64,000 nt of DNA, taken from assembly GCA_021927905.1 (NCBI GenBank), contig BLLK01000045.1:1674001-1738000 (forward strand), in the 5' to 3' direction. The notes under the pieces are model-generated. The model made no database searches. It was given only the letters and a program-made list of their open reading frames with translations, and was not told the DNA's origin. The translations under genes and the position numbers were made by a program. Below, in pieces: positions 19,106 to 28,274 of the stretch; positions within the stretch are counted from its first letter, which is position 1; each line of letters begins with the position of its first letter. The DNA comes from Chaetoceros tenuissimus (Eukaryota; Bacillariophyta; Thalassiosirophyceae; Chaetocerotales; Chaetocerotaceae).

Positions 19106-19508
19106 GTTCAAAATCTGTTTATGAAGAGAGAATTATCAATAGACAGTTCAGATGATCCAGTCCACACATGAGAGGCAGAAGGCAGAGAGGGCGAGGCTGA
19201 TCGAGAAAGGTGAAAGAAAATGAAGCTTTTTCGTCTGTACTACTGTACGTTCTGATCTAAACGGCTATGGCAATAGCTGTAAACTAAAATAATTCCTAAT
19301 GACAGTCTTTGTACGACGTGGAGAGACTGGACAAGAAGAAAACAAAACGTTCAAATTTCAATTCAAATCTTCTACTACGGCTGCTCTGTGCTTTGGAACA
19401 CATCAACAACTCTTCTATTCATTATTCAACCTTTACTGGTCAAAACAAGAAGAGTGAATAGAACTATAAAGAATCAGCTAGCTTACAAAGATATCACTTG
19501 TATTCAAC
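19106..19508. promoter_or_regulatory. Divergent intergenic region
   Basis: 403 bp between the response regulator (minus) and the large Ser/Asp-rich gene (plus). Contains CTGTACGTTC and GTACGACGT variants of the ACGT motif near 19245 and 19310 but no perfect GTACGTAC. No other element recognised. Confidence 0.35.
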
Positions 19509-22500
19509 ATGACTGGAGACGAGAATCTGCCCAATAATCAAAGCGCCATGACATCGTCGCCTTTGCCAATGGAACAGAGCCCTTCACCAAATTCAAAACC
19601 AACACGCAAACATAGAAACAGCTCCTTCCTTCACCGCTTCCGACTTCGAAAAGATTCTAAGAAGGACAAGGGTCTTAAGCGTCTCATACGAGCATCACCT
19701 TCAAAAGGCTACAAAGAATTGAATGATTCGCACACCTCTCCTTCAAATGAAGACAATAGCAGTAGCAACAACAACAACATCTTACAAGAAATCTTTGTAG
19801 ACAAAGTTAGCAATAAAAAGAGGAAATCAGATGAATCCCTTACAGATGCCTCAAAAGATTCTGTACCAATTGATACATTTCAAATAGATTCAAATCGAAC
19901 CAGTATGTCTACTTTAGGAAGTCCATCTCTTGATCATCTCAAAGAGGAAATGAGATTATCACAAGAATCGTCCATGAGTCATTCTCCTGTATCGATGGAA
20001 CCAGGAGCTCTGAGTTCTTTGTACTTTCATGAAGAAGATGATGAACATTGCGATGATGTTGCAGAGAATGTTTCTTGTAACTACAGTATCAAGTTTGATC
20101 CTGTTGGAGATAGAAAGAGAGGCAGTGTGAATAGTGAAGATCATGACAATGATGAATTAGATATAGAGCAAGATGAAGACGATGATATTAGTGATTTAGA
20201 TGAAGATTGCGATGATGATGATGACGATGAAAATGATGCATCTGATGATTCTACAGTAGTGAATGCATTGCCTCCGGCTAGACCTCAGCAACCTCCTCCA
20301 GGAGCAAGTAAGGAAGAACAGGATCGATTCTACTGGGAATTATGTTATGGTCATGAAAGAAAAAAGCCACCTATATCCTCCATGAGTGCTTCGAAACAAG
20401 CTCCAGTAAAGTCATGCATGTCTGCAAGGAAAACGCCCTGGACCAAGATTGCTCAGTCAGCATCCAAACGATTGGAAATGAGACGGCAACAACAGGGAGT
20501 CTTGACTCCAAGTAACTCTGATAGCAAAGAGATTGACACTTCAAATCATAATATGGAGAAGAAACCCAATGTAAGCTTTGTAGTAGAAACACCACGCTAT
20601 TCAACTCCACAAGGCCTAGAAACTAGTCAAAAGAATAGTACTGACCGTAAAGTCAAATTTGGTTCCTCTAAAAAAGCAGAATTTGAATCATCAGAGCCAC
20701 CTTCAGCTATCAAACCACTCTCTCAAGAATTTCGTTTGAAGGAACAATTAGATAGCTCAGATGACGAAAGTATGGAAATGCACCAAGAGACAGCTAGGAA
20801 TGGAGACATGCTTGCACAATGGGATGATGATTTTGATTCTCTTTGTGAAAATGATGATTGGAATGGGAACAACTCCATTATATCCATGGATGGTGATAGT
20901 GATGATGATGCTCCACTTGCACCTTTGGTAGAGCGGAAAAACAAGGCCAGGAGATCTACTGGAAGAATGAGTAGTCATGGATCTGGTAGAAGAGGTAGTA
21001 GTAGAAATAGTCGCACTGGGAGTAGTGATCGTAGGTCAAGCACTTTCTACTCCAAGAATGGAGGTAGTCTCTTGGATCCAGAGGATACGTATAATAAAGA
21101 AGATACCACACAAGCACAGGAATCATCAAATTCCGTAAATAGAGGAAGTGATGGTTACAAAAGGTCCAGTACAATATCAAAGGACTCACTTCAGTTCTCA
21201 TCACCGAGTACCTTTGGTGAATCATTTCGCCTCAGTAGTGAAAGTGAAACGTCAAAAGTTACTCCCAATTCTGATATGAATTCGTCTTCAAATCTTTTGA
21301 GATCTGTACATAGTGAAGGAGGCGCGTCCTTGACACATAGTCCTGATGATGAAAGTCGTACGGCTCTAAAGCCAAGCCAACTTGATTACGTTTCAAATGT
21401 TTCAAATGAGTATAACAGTCCAACTATTCATTACTCTTCTCCTGAAGCTGCAGAGTCCGATGTCAAGTCTTGCTGTACTCTTCAAGTACCTTTCAATTCC
21501 CTCTCTCTACAAGAGGCAAAGATTGATTTCCAGCAACAGCATAAAGTCAACTCGCTACTAGCAACAAACGAGGTCCTCTCAACCACACTACCCTCTTTTG
21601 TTGACATTGTAAAAGATATAGATGAAAATATTGCAGATTCCTTGACAAATTGTTTGGGACAAGAGAACATCAGTGCAGTATTACAAGCGGCTGTTGATAT
21701 GATTGAGGAAGAAGTTAGTGACGAGAATGATTACTCTGACAGTTTTGAACTTCATTCAATCATAGAATCCCTTTTTACAACACTTGACAAAAACGAAGTA
21801 GAGGAGGTTTATTCCTTACTGGCTCAAGATGCATTCAAGAGTTGGCTTATTAAGGATATTGAAGTTACTGACGAAATAGTGAATTGGCTTATGTCTTTAC
21901 AAACGTCAAACATGGATAGCGAAAAAAGTATTGGGAAGATCTTACTCTCGGCGCAAGCATCCCCATCGAAGCAAGTCAAGAAAGAAAGGGAAAGTAACAT
22001 GGCCATTGATGAGAAATCAATGAATAAATTGAATGATTTGATATTCGCAGAGTCAGAAAATCTTGAGAGAATGAAAAATCAAATACTGTTTCTAGATGCT
22101 GTGTGTGAGCTTGAATTATGCCAGTCTTGTGACCTTTCTCATTGCAATCTTTTGCAATCTCTTGTGACATATCAATGTGAGATTGAACAACAGCAATCTA
22201 TGAGCATTGTTTATTCTAATCCAAATGAAACGCAATTTTCGGTGTCCTGGAAACAAAGTCAAAAAGATACTGAAAGCTCTAACAGAAGAGAATCGACATC
22301 CTCAATGAGCTCGACAGATACAAGTGCTGCCCTGTTTATGAACTCGCCAATATTGAAAAGGAAGAAGTGCAAAGAAAGACTTTTCGAAAGCTCCCTTGCT
22401 AGGAAGAGCATTGAACGTAGACTATACTGCTTCTTTCTTGACAGTCAATACCTCGACCAAATACTGACTGATCAATTCAGGATTGAACATGAATTGGCAA

Positions 22501-22868
22501 TTCTTACAGTCTCTGATATCTTTGGCAGATTGGAAATGCTAGCGAAAGATGTCATGAGCATTCAAAAATACTACAAATGCAAATTTGAAACACGAATGGC
22601 TTGTACAGCTATTCTTGCTGTAACCATCACTTTAGGCAGTGCATGTGCCATTGTTCTCAAATTTACTTACGATTTATCAAATCCTACTATCTTCTTGCAC
22701 CCAGTACCATCTGATGTCTACATTGAATCTCTAGTTGGTGAACCATCAAAACCTGCAAAGACACTTCAGATAATGGCAAAAGATATGATTGAAAAGAATG
22801 CTAAAAATAGTAATTTTCTTCTCTCATCTATTTGCTCGACAATTGTGGATACACTGACGAGATTCTAG
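19509..22868 (+). CDS. Large Ser/Asp-rich protein with one C-terminal membrane segment
   Basis: 1119 aa, single exon; I do not recognise it. Residues 1-660 are low-complexity: basic and Ser-rich at the start (HRFRLRKDSKKDK), then an acidic Asp/Glu run (about 205-250, coded by GATGA repeats), a Pro-rich patch (LPPARPQQPPPG) and many SxE/SxD sites typical of casein kinase 2 substrates. From about 690 the sequence becomes more ordered and helical. One hydrophobic segment (about 1029-1050, TAILAVTITLGSACAIVL) lies about 70 residues from the end. No signal peptide is seen, so a tail-anchored protein with a large cytosolic or nucleoplasmic part is one possibility. No catalytic motif is visible. Confidence 0.6.
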   Translation: MTGDENLPNNQSAMTSSPLPMEQSPSPNSKPTRKHRNSSFLHRFRLRKDSKKDKGLKRLIRASPSKGYKELNDSHTSPSNEDNSSSNNNNILQEIFVDKVSNKKRKSDESLTDASKDSVPIDTFQIDSNRTSMSTLGSPSLDHLKEEMRLSQESSMSHSPVSMEPGALSSLYFHEEDDEHCDDVAENVSCNYSIKFDPVGDRKRGSVNSEDHDNDELDIEQDEDDDISDLDEDCDDDDDDENDASDDSTVVNALPPARPQQPPPGASKEEQDRFYWELCYGHERKKPPISSMSASKQAPVKSCMSARKTPWTKIAQSASKRLEMRRQQQGVLTPSNSDSKEIDTSNHNMEKKPNVSFVVETPRYSTPQGLETSQKNSTDRKVKFGSSKKAEFESSEPPSAIKPLSQEFRLKEQLDSSDDESMEMHQETARNGDMLAQWDDDFDSLCENDDWNGNNSIISMDGDSDDDAPLAPLVERKNKARRSTGRMSSHGSGRRGSSRNSRTGSSDRRSSTFYSKNGGSLLDPEDTYNKEDTTQAQESSNSVNRGSDGYKRSSTISKDSLQFSSPSTFGESFRLSSESETSKVTPNSDMNSSSNLLRSVHSEGGASLTHSPDDESRTALKPSQLDYVSNVSNEYNSPTIHYSSPEAAESDVKSCCTLQVPFNSLSLQEAKIDFQQQHKVNSLLATNEVLSTTLPSFVDIVKDIDENIADSLTNCLGQENISAVLQAAVDMIEEEVSDENDYSDSFELHSIIESLFTTLDKNEVEEVYSLLAQDAFKSWLIKDIEVTDEIVNWLMSLQTSNMDSEKSIGKILLSAQASPSKQVKKERESNMAIDEKSMNKLNDLIFAESENLERMKNQILFLDAVCELELCQSCDLSHCNLLQSLVTYQCEIEQQQSMSIVYSNPNETQFSVSWKQSQKDTESSNRRESTSSMSSTDTSAALFMNSPILKRKKCKERLFESSLARKSIERRLYCFFLDSQYLDQILTDQFRIEHELAILTVSDIFGRLEMLAKDVMSIQKYYKCKFETRMACTAILAVTITLGSACAIVLKFTYDLSNPTIFLHPVPSDVYIESLVGEPSKPAKTLQIMAKDMIEKNAKNSNFLLSSICSTIVDTLTRF

Positions 22869-23415
22869 AAATAAATATAAAGCTAAACAAAGGAACTTTC
22901 TTTCATTATTGTGTGTGTCTGTCTAAAATGAGATAATGAGCTGGAAAAACATTTCGCACTCTTTGTCTATATGAAAAACTTTGTTGCATCTAAATAGAAT
23001 AGTAAAATTTATTAAGGCATGACAAAGAATAGTTTTTAAAATCCAATTGGGATACAATTTGATAGCTAATTACGTGAATGAAACGAATCTGCTATACACA
23101 CGATCTGAAGAACTCAACACAGCTACGTTTTGGATTAATATATGTTGCGGATCAGACCGGGTTCCGAATCTGATAGCAACAAGTGAGGCAAACCTTCCTA
23201 GCTTTTGCTGGAGGGTTGGGGAATGGGGTATCCATACACCGAATGAAGAAGTGGCAGACCCTTGACAGAAGCAGAAATAAGACCTAGGCACTCGTTGTCG
23301 CGATGAATTTTGGCATTCATGTTTTCATGTCTATATTTGTGTATGGGTCCAATGTGTTATGTAAGAAATAAGTATCAATAATGTAATTCTATGTTATCAA
23401 TTATACAAACACACT
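22869..23415. other. Intergenic region, convergent 3' ends
   Basis: 547 bp between two convergent genes. Overlapping open frames of 72-73 codons occur on both strands (23047-23291), but each is the shadow of the other and neither has recognisable content. No RNA gene recognised. Confidence 0.4.
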
Positions 23416-26085
23416 TCAAACGTCACTATCACTTAGTAATTCATCTAATTCTTCCGATCCGGACTGTCTTAATTCTAATGCATCAAATTCAACATTACGT
23501 TGATTACTCTTTGATGAGGAGAGTCTTGTTGCATGGGGCTTTATACTAGTGAGTCTAGTGCTACCAGAAGATCTTGCGGATGATGGACGTTGAGGTGATT
23601 TGATACTTGGGACAGCAGCAGAACGTACACCCTTCTTTAAAGCACTTTCTTTGGCCAACTTTCGTTGAAGGTAAGCGTTCTGTCTATCAATCTTGTCTTG
23701 GAGAAGGTAGTTTGCAGCTTTGAGACTCTCTGCTGACTTCACTTCTTTCTTTGTCTTGGTTAGTTCAGCCTTGAGCATGGCAATTTCTGATTCAAGCTGT
23801 TTTCGTTGCAATCGCTCTTCTTGTAAAGCATCGATATGCTTATTGATCTCTTTCTCTTTCTCAATTCTAATTTGGGTGCTTCTTCTCTTTATTTCCTCTG
23901 ACTCCTTTACGTGGGACCTCCACCTCTCTTGCAATTCAGTAATGAAGGATTCTTTAGTGGAAAGATCTTTTTGGAGTTGAGTGTTCCTTTCTTGTATCTC
24001 ACTTGCAAGCAGCGACTTCTCTTCGAGATTTGTTTTCATCTCCACGTGTCTGTTGATGTATTTCTCTAACTCATTATGAGTTTCTGTTGCAATAGTCTTC
24101 AGTTCAGCATACTGGGCCTTCAAAGCTTGAATCTCTGCCTCTTTGTCTGAATTAATTTTCTTGAGTTTGGAAGCGTATTCAACCTTTCGCTCGTCATACG
24201 CCCCCATCAAGGTCTCAATCTCAGAGCCATAAGTTGTGATCTTTCGCTCGAGTTCTTGTCTGTTTTGAACAAGAGAGTCGATCGTTGCCTCTTTTTGTTC
24301 TAGTTGCGCATCCTTCGAGACGAGTTCACCCTTTAAGTCTGTGAATTGAGTCTCCAACTCGGTCACTTTACCTTGTAAGTTCTCTTTCACTTTGGCGTAT
24401 TCTGCTTTGATGATGTCCCTTTCTTGCTCTAACATGGCATAATTTCTAGTACACTCATCCATCTTGGTATGTAATTCATCAATCATAGCAGAGGACGAAG
24501 ATTCTGATTGTCTTGACTCGCGTTCTAGCACACGAATTGTTGTTTCTAGTTCATTGACTCTTGATTGTTCATTGCGCAAGGCAGTATCTTTTTCAATCAG
24601 TTCTACCTCCTTGGCATCTAATTGAACCTTTGCGGCGCTTACACTTTCTTCCAAGAGCTTGACCTCCTTTGATCTCAATTCCTCTTGACGTTTGAAATGA
24701 GAAGTCATTTGCTCTATTTCCTCACGAAGCTTGGTGATTTTCGTACGTTCAGCTGCTAACATTGCATCTTGTTCTTTGAATTGACTTTCACTCTCAAGTA
24801 GCATACCTTCGTACTCTTCTTTCATGTATGTTGTCTCCTTCTCCTTTAGTTCCAGCTTGCTTTCGTACATTTGCTCCATTTCAGTCATGCACTAATTTGA
24901 ATGTTAGTGAGGGCAATATAAACATTGTAAAAGTAAAAAACGACAAATACTACTTACTTGTTCCATTTCCCTTGTCTCCGCTTCCAATTGTTGCAAACTT
25001 TGACTTTGTTCCGCATTTTGCTGCATCAACATCTGTTTAGACTTTGATAGCTCGTGATTCTGATTCTTTACCTCGGTCAGCTGTTGCTGAAGCTCTTCCC
25101 CGTCCTTGGTCTTTAATTTCATCAATTTATCTCTTTCCAATTGTGCCATCTCCAAGCTTTCCTTCAGCTCATGGTTTTCTTGCTTCAAAGCGTCCATTTC
25201 ATTTTGGATATTTAGCATTTCGCTAGTGTGTGCCGTTCTCAATGCATCCATGGATTCGTGAGAAGATTTCAGTTGTTCTTGACAAGTATCAACTCTCTCT
25301 TGAAGTTTCTTGCATTTTACCTCCTCCTGCTGTTTCAACGAAGCGAGGTTCTCCAACTCAACTTTACATTTCTTCAAAGCTGACTCCTTTTCTCGAACTT
25401 CTGCACTAGATGACTCTTTTAGGTCCTGATACTGACGAGAAAGTTCCTTCTTCTCCATTGAAATTTCTTCAATTTGACGCAATGCATCTGCACATTCGTT
25501 TGTCTTATGTTCCATTTCAGATTTCAAATGTTCAAACTCATCCAATTCTTTCTTTGCATTTAGCAATTCATCCTGAACAGCCTGCAACTGCTTCTCCAAA
25601 ATACGACTCTCTTTGCCCTCCAATAATTTCTCTTCCTGTGCAGTACAACGATTGACGAGAGCAGTCACCTCCTTTTCTCGAATATTCAAATGCCTCTTGA
25701 ACTTTTTATTATCCTCAAGTAGCATTTCTTTATCCTGTCTCAATAGATTCACTTCATGCTCCATTGCTTGGACGGCTTTGGTAATCTTGTGAAATTTTTC
25801 ATTGAGAGAAGAAAGTTGCTTGGTTTTATGCTGAATAACCGTTTCTTTTTCACTTAGTAAATCGAGTAGTTCATTCTTTTGAGTAGAAGATGATAGTTTG
25901 AGACGATTTTTGAGGTTGGAGATTTCAATTTGAAGTTGAAATATTTGATCATTGTTGGAAGTATTGAGGGATTTTGGTGATAAAGGGACCTTGTACTGAG
26001 CTGGTGTAGATGCTCCTTTACTGGAGTACGTCTTTGAGTTCTCAGTATCAAGAAGAGATGTACTGTAAGGACCTCCAGATGGCAT
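23416..26085 (-). CDS. Long coiled-coil protein
   Basis: Two exons, 26085-24958 and 24891-23416, joined across a 66-bp intron (24892-24957, GTAAGT...TTAG, phase 0), giving 867 aa. After a Ser-rich start of about 45 residues, heptad patterns run almost unbroken from about 48 to 780 (rich in Glu, Lys, Gln, Leu). The tail (about 790-867) is basic and Ser-rich (KSPQRPSSARSSGSTRL) with an acidic end (ELDELLSDSDV). The joined exons keep the heptad register (ETREMEQ / CMTEMEQMYE). Such proteins are usually structural: centrosomal, Golgi tether or cytoskeletal. Nothing tells which. There is no transmembrane segment or GRIP-type C-terminus that I can see. Confidence 0.75.
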
Positions 26086-26514
26086 GATGACGATGACAAG
26101 TGAGTTGTGTCGATTGTAATTGATGCCCAGATGCTTCTAATTGAATTTCGAATTAGTGGTTCAAAGGCCAAATGATCCTGCTATCAAGTAGACTGGACAC
26201 GTCTTCAATTAAAAGTGTTGGAAATGTATTGCCAACAGTTGCTGCTGTCTATTGATTATCTTGACTAGCTAGTTTTGATCAATTGAGAAATTGAAACAGA
26301 AAAAAGTCGTTACCTACTGTGCACTGTGCTGTGCTGTGTTTTGAAAAGAAACAAAGGATGAAGTCGGAATCCCTCCAATTTTTTCTCAATCCCACAAGAA
26401 TAAGTAAAATAGCTAGCAACAAAGACTAGCTAGCCACAAAAGATTGATTCACTACGTCTTGTCTACGTCATTGTGTGAAATTTATCTGAAACTTTAACTA
26501 CTCGTATTTTACAT
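26086..26514. other. Intergenic region
   Basis: 429 bp upstream of the coiled-coil gene and downstream of the next minus-strand gene. Contains short simple repeats (CTGTGCTGTGCTGTG near 26325, and AGCTAGC near 26412-26433). No gene or RNA seen. Confidence 0.4.
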
Positions 26515-28002
26515 CTATTCTTCGTCAATCCTTTTGCGCTTCAATCCTTTATTACATAATCCACATTCACTAATGACTACCATAGCATCTTTCCGTAACA
26601 AGTAATAAGTCATGTTTAAATCTGAGTGATTGCCAATAGCGGCAGACATGAACGGGAATAGGTTTGTATTTACATGCTTTCTCATCAATGCTGCAGCACT
26701 TATTCTATCCAGACAATCCTTTAAAACTCTCCAGACTCTGGTCACCCCATGATTTTGAAAGGCGTCATGTATCTTTGACATGTTTAAGCTTGCCAAAGTA
26801 TCATCTTCTATTCCAATTGAAAAGTTATCCATGTCAATGCTAAATTGTGGCAAAGTACTATCAACCTTTACCTCATTGAACGACCGGAGTATTGTATCCC
26901 AGGCTTCGTCATTACCATATATTTTACAAGCTTTGTCAATAGTGCTCTCTCCCTCCTCGTCCTGTAAAAAAAGCAACGCTCCTTCGTGAGGAAAGTGTAT
27001 GAAAGCTGCACTGATCACAATGTCAAGACCGTATGGAATGAACTTGTGCAACGTTAATTTCAATGAGGGTTGATCAAGACTAAATAAGTAATGAAGTCTA
27101 GACCTGTATTGCATACACCCCTGACTGCTTTCTAATTCATTACTTTCAGAGAATGTCAACAACTTCTGTTCTTGGACATCATCCACATTCAAGAGATGCA
27201 AATCTTTTAATCTTTTCAACACTTGCACACACTTTTTATCAAAGGCTTCCATTTGATCAAATGAGGATCTTCTATAATTCAAAGGATTCCTAGCATAGCT
27301 TGATCGAATAATTGACTGTAGACAATTGTTTCCAAAACAATCATGTCCAAAAAGAAGACCTGCTCTTGAATCTTTTAAAATTTTATCTTGGCTTTTCATT
27401 CCTTCCCTTGCAAGTAAAGGAATAAATGAGATACTATTCATAATGTCCACAGTGTATCCAAATCTTGAATCTCGAAAGCACGTAGACTGTATAGGGTAGT
27501 GTTCAATTTGATCTCCGTCTCCTTCGTAATCGACAAGGGTCTTTGTACACGACAGGGCCTCAGGAAGGCATTCTATCAGAGTCTCAACTTGGCATTCACT
27601 TATTTTTGTATCATCCAATTTGTGAAGAAAAGTACCCGCTTTTATAGCACAGTCTCCATAGAAAAAATCTGCCATATCGTCCAATTCTTCTTTAATCTCT
27701 CTTGGTAGACTATGGTAGTCTGTGAGAAGAAATGAAATCTTTTCGCACATGGAGCTAGCTCCACCAAAATGATGTGATGGATCATTTCCATCCTTTTCCC
27801 GAAAATGTATCTCAGACATTTGTACCACTTTTTCATACATCATAGTTCCCCTATGTTCAAGTGACTCCTTGAAAGCTTTTGGAAGCTCATTTCGTTGTAA
27901 TAAAAGCTTCAGCAGTTTCTCATTTTTCAATCTTAGCAACTTGTCTTGTGTATCCTTTGTCTCATTACTTGAACTTACGGTCTTGTCAGTAGTATACTCC
28001 AT
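26515..28002 (-). CDS. Protein of unknown function, possible diatom-expanded family
   Basis: 495 aa, single exon, no signal peptide or membrane segment. Helical throughout, with repeated short helix pairs in the second half (LHYLFSLDQPSLKLTLHKFIP, FIHFPHEGALLFLQDEEGESTIDKACK, LFPFMSAAIGNHSDLNMTYYLLRKD in separate positions) that have an ankyrin- or HEAT-like feel but do not match a canonical repeat. The ending is a basic KRKRID, a possible nuclear signal. I have an impression that related proteins with the FPFM.AA..NHSDL..TYYLLR block form large families in diatoms, but this is memory, not proof. Function unknown. ATG 28002 is the first in frame. Confidence 0.6.
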   Translation of the reverse strand: MEYTTDKTVSSSNETKDTQDKLLRLKNEKLLKLLLQRNELPKAFKESLEHRGTMMYEKVVQMSEIHFREKDGNDPSHHFGGASSMCEKISFLLTDYHSLPREIKEELDDMADFFYGDCAIKAGTFLHKLDDTKISECQVETLIECLPEALSCTKTLVDYEGDGDQIEHYPIQSTCFRDSRFGYTVDIMNSISFIPLLAREGMKSQDKILKDSRAGLLFGHDCFGNNCLQSIIRSSYARNPLNYRRSSFDQMEAFDKKCVQVLKRLKDLHLLNVDDVQEQKLLTFSESNELESSQGCMQYRSRLHYLFSLDQPSLKLTLHKFIPYGLDIVISAAFIHFPHEGALLFLQDEEGESTIDKACKIYGNDEAWDTILRSFNEVKVDSTLPQFSIDMDNFSIGIEDDTLASLNMSKIHDAFQNHGVTRVWRVLKDCLDRISAAALMRKHVNTNLFPFMSAAIGNHSDLNMTYYLLRKDAMVVISECGLCNKGLKRKRIDEE

Positions 28003-28274
28003 GAAGTAGCAATAATTGGTACTTAGTTTCCTACAGAGATGAGATGATCTAACAAACTATTATGTTGTGATCTTCACTTTCCACTTCCAACCGAGAAACT
28101 ATCTTATTCAACACCTACGTATGTACAATTCAGTATCTACATGTACCATGTTCCTAGTCTTAGATGATGATATTAGTCTCACAGAGACACGGTACTACCC
28201 TACATCCTCAGTATTTTGCTTAACTGCCATTTTAGAGTTTTTTATAACGTTTATGATTAAACCACTTTTCCAAA

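Noticed and set aside
23047-23291. Pair of 72-73 codon frames on both strands
   Set aside because: Mutual shadows in a convergent 3' region, with no recognisable motif.
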